Positions 19,711-28,017 of a stretch of 64,000 nucleotides of DNA are shown here, piece after piece. The first letter of the stretch is position 1, and every line of letters starts with the position of its first letter. Under the pieces are notes generated by a model. It made no database searches, was not told the origin of the DNA, and saw nothing but the letters and a program-made list of their open reading frames with translations. The translations under genes were made by a program, and so were the position numbers. Source of the stretch: Gordonia sp. SL306 (lineage in GTDB: Bacteria > Actinomycetota > Actinomycetes > Mycobacteriales > Mycobacteriaceae); NCBI RefSeq assembly GCF_026625785.1, contig NZ_CP113063.1, positions 4,278,001 to 4,342,000 on the forward strand, in the 5' to 3' direction.

Positions 19711-20405
19711 CCGACCACACCGGGACGGACGACACCGAGGCGAGTACCAGCGAGGCGAGTAACAGCGAGACGGCCGGTACCGAGACCGACACCGTCGAGG
19801 CGGAGACCGCCGACACGGAACTCGCCGGAACTGACCCTGCCGACGCCGACACAGCCGACCCCGACGATGACGTCGTCGCCGAGGCCACCGCCGTCGATCC
19901 GACCCGTCCGCGCGTCGGGCTGATCATGGGTAGCGATTCCGACTGGCCGACGATGGAGGCGGCCGCCGAGGCGTTGGCGGAGTTCGGTGTCCCGTTCGAG
20001 GTCGGTGTCGTCTCGGCGCACCGCACTCCCCAGCGCATGCTCGACTACGCGGCCGGCGCTGCGGCGCGCGGTATCTCGGTCATCATCGCGGGCGCCGGAG
20101 GAGCCGCCCACCTGCCCGGCATGGTCGCTTCGGCGACGCCGCTGCCGGTGATCGGGGTCCCCGTCCAGCTGCGCACCCTCGACGGACTGGACTCGTTGCT
20201 GTCGATCGTGCAGATGCCCGCGGGTGTCCCGGTGGCGACGGTGTCGATCGGTGGGGCTCGCAATGCGGGTCTCCTGGCGATCCGGATCCTCGGGTCTGCG
20301 GATGCCGGGTTGCGTTCTCGCATGGAGGATTTCCAGAAGGGTCTGGAAGCCATGGTGCTCGAGAAGGATCAGGCGTTGCGCGACAAACTCCTCGGGGAGG
20401 GCTGA
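19707..20405 (+). CDS. purE: N5-carboxyaminoimidazole ribonucleotide mutase with acidic N-terminal extension
   Basis: The catalytic part (residues ~68-232) is a normal Pur[50 protein letters not shown]. It converts N5-CAIR to CAIR. Ahead of it is a ~66-residue Thr/Glu/Ala/Asp-rich, probably disordered extension not seen in ordinary ~165-residue PurE proteins. The start is fixed by the ATGA overlap with purK, and no later good start exists before the fold. The extension is encoded in frame with no stop, so it is likely translated; its role is unknown. Confidence 0.9.
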   Translation: MTDHTGTDDTEASTSEASNSETAGTETDTVEAETADTELAGTDPADADTADPDDDVVAEATAVDPTRPRVGLIMGSDSDWPTMEAAAEALAEFGVPFEVGVVSAHRTPQRMLDYAAGAAARGISVIIAGAGGAAHLPGMVASATPLPVIGVPVQLRTLDGLDSLLSIVQMPAGVPVATVSIGGARNAGLLAIRILGSADAGLRSRMEDFQKGLEAMVLEKDQALRDKLLGEG

Positions 20406-20440
20406 GTCCTCTCCTCCCGCTACCGATTCGACGCTGACTG

Positions 20441-21019
20441 CTACCGACCTGACGGAGATTGCGGCCAGTCGTCGGGGTAATGGTGTGCCCCTTCGTCGAA
20501 CATGCGCTGGAGTCGCTTGCGCGCTCGTGTGGCGAGTCGATCGCCGAACACCATGCCGTTGATGTGATCGGTTTCGTGCTGGAGGCAGCGGCCGAGCGTT
20601 CCACCCGCGGTGACGACGATCGGCTCGCCGTATTGGTCGCGGCCCTCGCAGGTGGCGACGTCGGGTCGGTCGACGTCGGTGTAAGCACCCGGGAGCGACA
20701 GACACCCCTCGCCGTAGGACACGAGTCGGCGGGCACCCCCTTCGGGAAGCGTGATCGCCGGATTGCACACGACACCTGTGCGCCGAGCACCGGTGTCGTC
20801 GGTGCAGTCGTAGATGAAGACGGCGAGGTCGACGCCGATCTGCTGTGCGGCCAGGCCGGCGCCGTGCGCGGCGTCGTTGGTGGCGAACATGTCGGCGAGG
20901 AGCTGTTGTAGTTCCGTCCCGAAATCCGTGACCGGCCGTGCGGGAGTGTGCAGCACCGGATCACCCCACCGGACGATGGTCCGGGGTGTTCCCAGTCTCA
21001 GCAGTTCGGCGACGGGCAT
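20441..21019 (-). CDS. def: Peptide deformylase
   Basis: A 192-residue deformylase with all three motifs: GAGLAAQQIG (residues 53-62), EGCLSLPG (Cys106) and the metal-binding HETDH (His148, Glu149, His152). It removes the N-formyl group from nascent proteins. It is convergent with purE, and lies 47 bp downstream of the dienelactone hydrolase gene on the same strand, probably in one unit with it. The extension after the catalytic helix (RKRLQRMFDEGAHHYPDDWP) is typical of actinobacterial type enzymes. Confidence 0.93.
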   Translation of the reverse strand: MPVAELLRLGTPRTIVRWGDPVLHTPARPVTDFGTELQQLLADMFATNDAAHGAGLAAQQIGVDLAVFIYDCTDDTGARRTGVVCNPAITLPEGGARRLVSYGEGCLSLPGAYTDVDRPDVATCEGRDQYGEPIVVTAGGTLGRCLQHETDHINGMVFGDRLATRARKRLQRMFDEGAHHYPDDWPQSPSGR

Positions 21020-21066
21020 CTCGGTGGGCCTTTCTGTGTGGGTGGGTCATGTCTGTACGGGTGGCG

Positions 21067-21894
21067 TCATGTCGATGTCGTCACCAGCTTCTCGACAAAG
21101 AAATCGAGCACCTTCTCGCGGGTGTCGTAGGTGGGCTGTCCCGGTTCGTCGATCAGATCTTCGGTCAGCACCGAATGTGGTTTCGGCAGCATCGAATCGG
21201 GATTCGCCGCCGAATCGGGCAGTTCGACGGCGAGGAAGGCGTTGCCGAGTTGCTCTCGGAGGAAATCGAATCGGCCGCGCGGGGACAGCGGGTCACCGTC
21301 GAAACGCAGGCCCATCACCTGGAGTCCGGCGGCGCAGCGGGATTTCACCCGGGCGAGGTCGGCGTCGCTGATGTCGATCGACCGGTTGCGCGCGGGGATG
21401 ACGCCGAAGGGGAGCGACGGCTGGGACAGCACCGGCGCGAGCAATCGGTCGTCGGTGGCCATGGCGAGAGCGAAACCGCCGGTGAAGCACATCCCGACGG
21501 CACCCACGCCGGGTCCGCCGCAGCGTTCGTGTTCCTCGGCTGCGAGGCCGCGCAGCCAATCGGTGATCGGCGAGGACTTACCCGTTGCCAGCACGGTGAA
21601 TTCACGACTGATGCAGGCGCGCACCATCGTCCCGACCATGTTCCGGGCGGCGCCGACGGCACCGAGATTCGATGGTTGCGGGTCGCGGCCGTCCACCCCG
21701 AACAGCGACGGCATCACCGCGGTCAGCCCTCGGCTCGCGACCTTTCGGGCGAAATCGGCAACCTTGGGGCTGATCCCGGGCATCTCGGCGATCACGATCA
21801 CCGCCGGTCCCGAACCCTGTGTGTACACGCGATGGGTCGTGCTCCCGACGGTGACGTCGCGAGCGGTGAAATCGTCGAGCGAATCGTCGGCCAT
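21067..21894 (-). CDS. Dienelactone hydrolase family protein
   Basis: A 275-residue alpha/beta hydrolase of the dienelactone hydrolase family. The nucleophile elbow is GMCFTGG with Cys136, the cysteine that distinguishes this family from serine hydrolases. Upstream IAEMPGISPKVADFARKVASRG matches the family oxyanion and cap region. The start ATG (MADDSLDDF) lies five bases after the stop of the deazaflavin-type reductase gene, so the two are probably co-transcribed. The true substrate is unknown; many actinobacterial members are general carboxyl ester or lactone hydrolases. Confidence 0.82.
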   Translation of the reverse strand: MADDSLDDFTARDVTVGSTTHRVYTQGSGPAVIVIAEMPGISPKVADFARKVASRGLTAVMPSLFGVDGRDPQPSNLGAVGAARNMVGTMVRACISREFTVLATGKSSPITDWLRGLAAEEHERCGGPGVGAVGMCFTGGFALAMATDDRLLAPVLSQPSLPFGVIPARNRSIDISDADLARVKSRCAAGLQVMGLRFDGDPLSPRGRFDFLREQLGNAFLAVELPDSAANPDSMLPKPHSVLTEDLIDEPGQPTYDTREKVLDFFVEKLVTTST

Positions 21895-21899
21895 GTGTC

Positions 21900-22274
21900 T
21901 CAGCCGTCGACGATCGTCCCGGTCAGGACGGAATCGAAAAACCGGGCGAACAGACGTGCGCCGCGCGCGACGTCGGGGGAGTCCGACGGGATGATCCGCG
22001 GCCTGACGACCTTGTGGTGCTGCGACTTCCGGGTGATCCCGAACCCACCCGCGGCCTGTACGTTGCGAACCCAATCGGTGTGGCGGCCGTAGGTCAGCAC
22101 GATGGACACCCGGTCGTCATCGACCCATGCCAGCACCGGAATCGTGTATTCGGTACCGGACTTGCGTCCGACATGCTCGATCATGGCCCACGGCGCGAGG
22201 CGTGGCGCCCATTGACGCTGGATCGGATTGGTGACCACCTTGTTGAAACGGGCTACCGCACTGGGGATCTTCAT
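21900..22274 (-). CDS. Deazaflavin (F420)-dependent nitroreductase-like protein
   Basis: A 124-residue split-barrel protein of the DDN/Rv3547 superfamily: HVGRKSGTEYTIPVLAWVDDDRVSIVLTYG and WVRNVQAAGG are the characteristic blocks. Family members bind F420 and reduce quinones or nitro compounds, but short paralogues often lack known function. I use ATG 22274 (MKIPSAVARF); another in-frame ATG lies four codons upstream. It precedes the dienelactone hydrolase gene by five bases. Confidence 0.75.
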   Translation of the reverse strand: MKIPSAVARFNKVVTNPIQRQWAPRLAPWAMIEHVGRKSGTEYTIPVLAWVDDDRVSIVLTYGRHTDWVRNVQAAGGFGITRKSQHHKVVRPRIIPSDSPDVARGARLFARFFDSVLTGTIVDG

Positions 22275-22324
22275 GGCTACGAGCATGCCGCAACCGACGA
22301 CGATTCGGAAAGACCGCGTCCGGA

Positions 22325-23011
22325 TCAGCTCGATCCGAAGGACCCGCTGCCGGAGCCGACGGGGGGAGCGCCGTTGGTGTATCCCGAGATCACCCCGGCA
22401 ACCGGGATCGACCCGTTGACCGCCGTCCGGAAATTCAGCATCGCGCGCTTCACATGGGTCGGGCTGCTGACCACCACCGCACCCGTTGCCCGACCGGCGG
22501 CGAGGATCCGAGCGGTGTACCTGGCATTCTCCACCGTTGTCCGCGATTGGTTCTCGGTGGCGATCCGGGCGGCCGGTACGCCATGGGCGATCAACCACGC
22601 CCGCATCGCCTGGGCCTCGGTCCGCCCACCCCGCGGCAGACCGCCCGTGGTGATGATGCCCGCAGGCGGGAAACCCCGCGCCAGTGACAGTCCCGCCTGC
22701 AGGCGGGTGACCAGCACGGGTTTCATCGACCCGTCCCGGTTCAGGCCCGCGCCGAGGATCACGATGCGTGTCCCGAACGGGTTGAGCTGGAGCATCATGG
22801 GCACCTCGGGCGTCAGGCGCTCGGTGTCGGTGCACCATTTGATCAGGTCTGGAATCGGCGTCTGGCAGCCACCGACGGTCGACATGATCCCGTTGAACAT
22901 CGTGGTCGGTGACGCCGCCGCGGGGGCGGCGGCCATGGGCGCGGTCCCGACAATCGCGACACTCAGGACACTTGCGCCCAGCAAGTGAGCAACCCTCCCT
23001 TTGATACGCAT
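22325..23011 (-). CDS. Secreted YdcF/SanA-like DUF218 protein
   Basis: A 228-residue protein with an N-terminal signal peptide (MRIKGRVAHLLGASVLSVAI..., ending near AAAPAAAS) and a DUF218 core: RIVILGAGLNRDGSMKP, TRLQAGLSLARG, ITTGGLPRGGRTEAQAM, ENQSRTTVENARYTARIL, VVSSPTHVKRAM. DUF218 proteins (SanA, ElyC, YdcF) are tied to envelope maintenance but their reaction is not settled. Most homologues are membrane-anchored; this one looks fully exported. It ends about 50 bp before the deazaflavin-type gene on the same strand. Confidence 0.8.
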   Translation of the reverse strand: MRIKGRVAHLLGASVLSVAIVGTAPMAAAPAAASPTTMFNGIMSTVGGCQTPIPDLIKWCTDTERLTPEVPMMLQLNPFGTRIVILGAGLNRDGSMKPVLVTRLQAGLSLARGFPPAGIITTGGLPRGGRTEAQAMRAWLIAHGVPAARIATENQSRTTVENARYTARILAAGRATGAVVVSSPTHVKRAMLNFRTAVNGSIPVAGVISGYTNGAPPVGSGSGSFGSS

Positions 23012-23090
23012 GGGTAACACGGTAATTCTCTGATGTGCATTTCCGTTGCGATTCTGGATATCCCGCACACTCTGTCGGCGCGGGCGGGTC

Positions 23091-23813
23091 TCAGCGGAGG
23101 GTGAGTCCGGCTCGCTCGGTGTCGGCGAGCCCGGCGAGGCGTGCCTCGTCGGCATGGGAGACCGCGATCAGCGAGGCGCCGACGACCAGGGGCGCCAGCA
23201 GATTTCCGACGACCTGGTCGCGGGTGTGCCAGGGCCGCACGGTGAGGACCCGCGCCCCCGCGACGATTCCGTCGGCATCCGCCGCCGCCCGTGCCGCGGC
23301 GAGCACATCGTCGGCGGGTTCGCCGTCGAGTGCTGGCCCGGTGACCCGGCGGGACATGGAGTACTGGTCACCGTGCACGCGAACGGCGCTCGCGAAATCG
23401 GTGACCCCGACCGGGAGGTCGCGCACACCCATCGCGAACGGATCCAGCGAGGCGACGAGGACCTCTTCGGCGTCGTCGTATCCGCCGAGCCGGTCGGCTG
23501 ATGTCACCACCGCACCGGACGTCGACCCGTCGACGTCGCTGCCGGGCAGCCGGACATGCGTGCCCGCCCACCAGGCGCCGAGCAGGATGGCCGCGGTCTG
23601 CCAATGCTCCGGAAGATCCACGAGGACCTCGTCGTCGGGCCCGAGACCCAGTTCGTCGACGAAGAAGTTGGCCGACTTGGCGGCCCAGTTGCCCAGGGTC
23701 GCCCCGGACAACTCGGTTCGTTCACCGCTCGCATGGTCGTAGTAGGTGAGCAGCGGCTGCGACCAGTCGGCGACCGCGTCGAAGACGGCGGAGGTGATCG
23801 TCGGTGCGCTCAT
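23091..23813 (-). CDS. TIGR03089 family protein (truncated adenylate-forming-like domain)
   Basis: A 240-residue protein matching the actinobacterial TIGR03089 family, which resembles the N-terminal part of an adenylate-forming enzyme (LLTYYDHASGERTELSGATLGNWAAK, VDLPEHWQTAAILLGAWWAG) but lacks the AMP-binding core motifs. Function is unknown. Its ATG overlaps the TGA of the LytR-CpsA-Psr gene (ATGA), and the same pairing is conserved in mycobacteria (Rv3267-Rv3268), suggesting a role in wall ligation. Confidence 0.8.
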   Translation of the reverse strand: MSAPTITSAVFDAVADWSQPLLTYYDHASGERTELSGATLGNWAAKSANFFVDELGLGPDDEVLVDLPEHWQTAAILLGAWWAGTHVRLPGSDVDGSTSGAVVTSADRLGGYDDAEEVLVASLDPFAMGVRDLPVGVTDFASAVRVHGDQYSMSRRVTGPALDGEPADDVLAAARAAADADGIVAGARVLTVRPWHTRDQVVGNLLAPLVVGASLIAVSHADEARLAGLADTERAGLTLR

Positions 23814-25924
23814 CAGTTCACACACGTGGGGCCGTCGGAACCGGCCGTGATCGGCGGACGGTTGTTGCCGACCCGCTCGCTGGCCGGCACGTTGTCGGTC
23901 TGGGCGCCGGTGTCGCCGATGGACCCCGGGCCCCCGTAGGTGTTGGTCAAGACCGCCTTCATCCGCTTGTCGGGCATCGAGGAGTCGACGCGGACCTGGG
24001 CACCACCGAGATCCTTGGCGAGCTGCCGGGCACCCGCGTCGTCGGAGTGCGCGTACACCACCGAGTCCTTGTCGTTCGACGCGCCGGTACCGGTCTTGCC
24101 TGCCTGGAATCCCTTGGTCGTCAGGATGTTCGACACGTTGGAGGCCAGGCCGTCGATGGTTCCCGCATTGACCACGTCGACGGTGTAGTCGGCCCGGTCG
24201 GGCGCGTCCTCGTTCTTCTTGCTGCTGAGCAGATTGTCCGTGAAGCTGTGGACCTGCTTCGGGTCCACCTGCACCACACTCTGCTGTCCGTCGTCGCTCC
24301 AGCCCTGTTCGGTGACGACGGGGATGGTCGCGAACTTGACCCGGCCGCCGGTGAGATCCTTCAACTGCTCCGCGAACTTCAGGATGTCCCAGTTGTTGTC
24401 GATCACCACCGATCGCGACACCGCCCGCTGGAGTTCGTCCAGCTTGCCGGGATCGGTGAGCAGGTGGGCGGAGAGCATCTTCTGGGTCAGCGACGCCATG
24501 AAGACCTGCTGACGAGTGATCCGATCGAGGTCGCCGCGGGGCAGGCCGTGGCGCTGTCGGACGAAACTCAGTGCCTTGGGTCCGTTCAGGGTCTGCTTGC
24601 CCGCCGAGAAACGAGCCCCCGAGAACGGCTCGCGGACGGCATCGTTCAGGCAGACATCGACCCCGCCGACCGCATTCGTCAGCAGGACGAAGCCGAGCAG
24701 CCCGACCTCTGCATAGTGATCGACCTTGACGCCGGTGAGATTCGCGACCGTGTCGATCAAGGCCTTGCGACCGGCCTGGGTGCCTTCCTTCTCGGCTGCC
24801 GCCTCGCTGTCGCCTGCCTCGACCGCACGTCCCCGGACCCCCTCCTTGGTGGTGCCGTACGCCGCGTTGATCTTGGACATGCCGATACCGGGCACGTCGA
24901 CGTAGGAGTCGCGCGGGATCGAGATCGCCGTCGCGGAGGATCCGTCGTTGGGGATCCTGATGAGCAGGATCGTGTCGGTGTTGGTGGCGACCTCCTCGCC
25001 GGAGCGCAGCATCTTGAGCTCCGACGGTGACAGCGGGTTGCCCTTGGCATCGGTCCGCGAGTCGGTGCCCACCAGCAGGATGTCGACCGCCCCGTCGTCG
25101 GCGCCGCCGAGTCCGAGGCCGGCCAGCTGGGTGATGTTCGAGTTCAGGTTGCTGACGCTGTTCCACGCGTAGCCGGTGCACAACAGCACCGCCACCGACA
25201 GCAAGGCAACCAGCCCGCGGCCGAGACCTGTGCGGGTGGTGCGGGATCGCCACGAGAACTGCTGTTTGACGCGCGCGGCCGCCGGTGTCCCCGCGGATTC
25301 GGACGCCGGCTCGGGGCGAGGCTTCGGGCCCGCGGGGCGGCGTCGCTCGGCGGCGGCCGCTCGGGAGGCCTCGACGGCCCACCGATCATCGCCGGGAGCG
25401 GCCGCGGGACGGCGACGTCGGGGTTGTCCGGGGGCGCCGGCGCGTTCGTCGGCGCGGGGCGGACGCGGCCTGCCTTCTGCGCGATCCCGTCGGGCCGAGG
25501 GAGCCGGTGCGTCGGCCGGACGAGGACGACGTCGGGGAGCGGCGTCGTCGGGCCGTCGCGGGCGTCGCGCCCCATCGGTCGCGACATCCTCGCGGGTGTG
25601 GATCTCGCCCGACCTACGACGGACCTGCTCGTTCACCGCACCGGGCGGCCGTCGTCGGCGAGGCTGATCCGGGCGGGCCTGGTCGGTCGGTGTGCGGCGC
25701 TCGGTCGGCGTCCGGCCGTCAGTGGGTGTGCGGTGCTCGGCGCGCGGGTCGCCGGGGTCGGGCCTGCGCCGCCGACGCGGCGGCGGATCGGACGGTTGGC
25801 CCTGCGCCGGATGCTGAGTGCGTCGTGCGCGTCCCTCGGCGGGGCCGCGGGACGCGACGGTGGGCTCGTCGGGACGTGCGCGACCGCCAGAACGTCGGCG
25901 TGCGCCATCGGGTCGAGAGTCCAC
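23813..25924 (-). CDS. lcp1: LytR-CpsA-Psr family cell-wall ligase with long Arg/Pro-rich N-terminus
   Basis: A 703-residue membrane protein. Residues 1-230 are a highly basic, Arg/Pro-rich, low-complexity cytoplasmic region; a membrane helix spans ~235-254; the LCP domain follows (DILLVGTDSRTD, IPRDSYVDVPGIGMSKINAAY, RFSAGKQTLNGPKALSFVRQRHGLPRGD as separate blocks); a LytR_C domain ends the protein (VDVVNAGTIDGLASNVSNIL). Lcp1 of M. tuberculosis (Rv3267) attaches arabinogalactan to peptidoglycan. The conserved Arg and Asp of the pyrophosphate-binding pocket are present. Divergent from rmlD, whose product helps make the linker. GTG start at 25924. Confidence 0.88.
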   Translation of the reverse strand: MDSRPDGARRRSGGRARPDEPTVASRGPAEGRARRTQHPAQGQPSDPPPRRRRRPDPGDPRAEHRTPTDGRTPTERRTPTDQARPDQPRRRRPPGAVNEQVRRRSGEIHTREDVATDGARRPRRPDDAAPRRRPRPADAPAPSARRDRAEGRPRPPRADERAGAPGQPRRRRPAAAPGDDRWAVEASRAAAAERRRPAGPKPRPEPASESAGTPAAARVKQQFSWRSRTTRTGLGRGLVALLSVAVLLCTGYAWNSVSNLNSNITQLAGLGLGGADDGAVDILLVGTDSRTDAKGNPLSPSELKMLRSGEEVATNTDTILLIRIPNDGSSATAISIPRDSYVDVPGIGMSKINAAYGTTKEGVRGRAVEAGDSEAAAEKEGTQAGRKALIDTVANLTGVKVDHYAEVGLLGFVLLTNAVGGVDVCLNDAVREPFSGARFSAGKQTLNGPKALSFVRQRHGLPRGDLDRITRQQVFMASLTQKMLSAHLLTDPGKLDELQRAVSRSVVIDNNWDILKFAEQLKDLTGGRVKFATIPVVTEQGWSDDGQQSVVQVDPKQVHSFTDNLLSSKKNEDAPDRADYTVDVVNAGTIDGLASNVSNILTTKGFQAGKTGTGASNDKDSVVYAHSDDAGARQLAKDLGGAQVRVDSSMPDKRMKAVLTNTYGGPGSIGDTGAQTDNVPASERVGNNRPPITAGSDGPTCVN

Positions 25925-26156
25925 GGGCGGGTCAGTCCCTTTCGTCGTCGGCGAACCCGGCGACGTCCGCTCGGGACGTGTTACGCAAGTGCGTGCCGTT
26001 GTTCGTGATGTTGACGTTTCGGATGGTGCTGTGCTGACGTCAGGCTACTGAAGTGAAGTAAGAATTCGAGGGTGCAACGCCGAGCGCTCGCGTCGAGACC
26101 CACATCACCGATCGGCGTCTGCGTGCTCGCGATCTCCGTACGGCACCATGTGTTCC

Positions 26157-27068
26157 ATGAGTGCGACCACCTACATCGTCGGCGCCGGCGGGCAGCTCGG
26201 CAAGGCGCTGCGAGCGTCTGACAAGGCTTCCGGGCGGGTGCGTGCGCTCACCTCCGCCGACATCGACATCACCGACGAGGCGTCGGTGGCGAACGCCCTC
26301 GCGGAGCTCGCCGCCGGGGACGTGATCCTCAACTGCGCCGCCTACACCGACGTCGACGGTGCGGAGTCCGACGCCGGGCGTGCCTTCGCGATCAATCGCG
26401 ACGGGCCGGGCCACCTCGCGCGGGTGTCCGCCGGGGCAGGCGCCCGGCTCGTCCACGTCTCCACCGACTACGTCTTCGCCGGGGCGGCGGCCACCGACGA
26501 CGGGCCGCGCCGCCGAATCCCGTACGAACCCGGCGACGTGACGAGTGAGCCGGACACCGTCTACGGCGCGTCGAAGCTGGCCGGTGAGCGGACCGTGTTC
26601 GACACCGACCCGACGGCCATCGTCGTCCGGACCGCGTGGGTGTACACCGGCGGTCCGAACAGCTCCGACTTCGTCGGCACGATGCGGCGTCTGGAGTCCA
26701 TCCGTCCCGACATCACCGTCGTCGACGATCAGACCGGTTCACCGACATATGCCGCCGATCTCGCCGATGGCCTGTGGGAACTGGTCTCGACCGAGCCGGA
26801 CGGATCGACCGCAGGCGTCGTGTTGCACGCCACAAATGCGGGCAGCGTCAGCTGGTATCAGGTGGCGCGTGCCGTCTTCGAGGAGGTGGGTGCCGACCCT
26901 GAGCGGGTGCGGCCCTGCACCACCGACGAGTTCCCGCGTCCGGCGCCCAGACCTGCCTATTCGGTGCTGTCGGGGGCATCGTGGAGCGCAGCGGGCCTGA
27001 CCCCGCTGCGGGACTGGCGGGCGGCTCTGCACGCCGCGGTGACCGGCGACCACACCGGGCGCGGCTGA
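26157..27068 (+). CDS. rmlD: dTDP-4-dehydrorhamnose reductase
   Basis: An extended SDR of 303 residues: GAGGQLG nucleotide loop, ILNCAAYTDVDGAE, VHVSTDYVFAG, YGASKLAGE (Tyr-x3-Lys), VRTAWVYTGG, DDQTGSPTYAADLA. It produces dTDP-L-rhamnose for the rhamnosyl linker between peptidoglycan and arabinogalactan. Start ATG 26157 (MSATTYIVGAG); an ATG three codons earlier is possible. It opens the rmlD-wbbL-manB operon, the same order as Rv3266c-Rv3264c. The 232-bp divergent region with lcp1 contains a CTGACGTCAG palindrome (26034-26043). Confidence 0.92.
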   Translation: MSATTYIVGAGGQLGKALRASDKASGRVRALTSADIDITDEASVANALAELAAGDVILNCAAYTDVDGAESDAGRAFAINRDGPGHLARVSAGAGARLVHVSTDYVFAGAAATDDGPRRRIPYEPGDVTSEPDTVYGASKLAGERTVFDTDPTAIVVRTAWVYTGGPNSSDFVGTMRRLESIRPDITVVDDQTGSPTYAADLADGLWELVSTEPDGSTAGVVLHATNAGSVSWYQVARAVFEEVGADPERVRPCTTDEFPRPAPRPAYSVLSGASWSAAGLTPLRDWRAALHAAVTGDHTGRG

Positions 27069-27123
27069 TCACATGGAGCCGAAGGGTGATCGTGGCTCGC
27101 ACGAGGTTGGTTACCCTGACCCG

Positions 27124-28017
27124 GTGACTGCTGAGCTTGCCGTCGTGACGGTGACGTATTCGTCGGGGGATTACCTCGCGGCATTCCTGCGAAGCCTCGA
27201 GAAGGCCACCGCATCGTCGGTGCCCCGGGTCGTCATCGCCGACAACGGGTCGACCGACGGTGCACCCGAGGCCGCGGAGCAGGAGTTCGACAACGTGACG
27301 CTCGTGCGGACCGGCGGCAACATCGGCTACGGCGGCGGCATCAACCGTGCGGTCGCCGAGGTGGACCCCGCGGTCGAGTTCATCGCGGTGGCCAACCCGG
27401 ATGTCGAGTGGGCGCCGGGTTCGCTCGACGAACTCCTCGCCGCGGCCCGACGCTGGCCGCGCGCCGGATCGCTGGGGCCGTTGATCCATGAGCCGGACGG
27501 CTCGATCTACCCGTCGGCGCGGCGCGTCCCGGATCTGGTCTCCGGCGCCGGACACGCGTTGTTCGGGTCGATCTGGAAGACCAACCCCTGGACGGCCGCC
27601 TACCGGGCCGACGACGCCGCGCCCAGCGAACGTCCGGTCGGATGGTTGTCGGGATCGTGTCTGCTCGTGCGCCGTGCCGCATTCGACTCCATCGACGGTT
27701 TCGACTCGCGGTACTTCATGTACATGGAAGACGTCGATCTCGGCGATCGGCTGGGCAAGGCCGGCTGGCTCAACGTCTACGTACCGGACGCGGAGATCGT
27801 CCACACCAAAGGCCATGCGGCCGGGCGCAATCCGGAGAAGATGTTGCCTGCCCATCACCGCAGCGCCTACCGGTTCCAGGCCGACCGCCATCCGGGCGTG
27901 TGGCAGGCGCCGCTGCGCCTGGCGCTCCGGATCGGCCTGGCCGTGCGTTCTCGGGTCGCGGTGCTCGCGGCCGGCCGGACCGTCGAACGAAACAGAGGAG
28001 GAACCGGTGACCAGTGA
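27124..28017 (+). CDS. wbbL: N-acetylglucosaminyl-PP-decaprenol rhamnosyltransferase
   Basis: A GT2-family glycosyltransferase of 297 residues: VVTVTYSSGDYL, DNGSTDGAPEA, NIGYGGGINRAV, ANPDVEWAPGS, GWLSGSCLLVRRAAFD, FMYMEDVDLGDRLGKAGW. It adds L-rhamnose to GlcNAc-PP-decaprenyl, an essential step of arabinogalactan linker synthesis, using the product of rmlD. The GTG at 27124 is chosen since it begins directly at the fold. The last 11 bp overlap the next gene. Confidence 0.92.
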   Translation: MTAELAVVTVTYSSGDYLAAFLRSLEKATASSVPRVVIADNGSTDGAPEAAEQEFDNVTLVRTGGNIGYGGGINRAVAEVDPAVEFIAVANPDVEWAPGSLDELLAAARRWPRAGSLGPLIHEPDGSIYPSARRVPDLVSGAGHALFGSIWKTNPWTAAYRADDAAPSERPVGWLSGSCLLVRRAAFDSIDGFDSRYFMYMEDVDLGDRLGKAGWLNVYVPDAEIVHTKGHAAGRNPEKMLPAHHRSAYRFQADRHPGVWQAPLRLALRIGLAVRSRVAVLAAGRTVERNRGGTGDQ

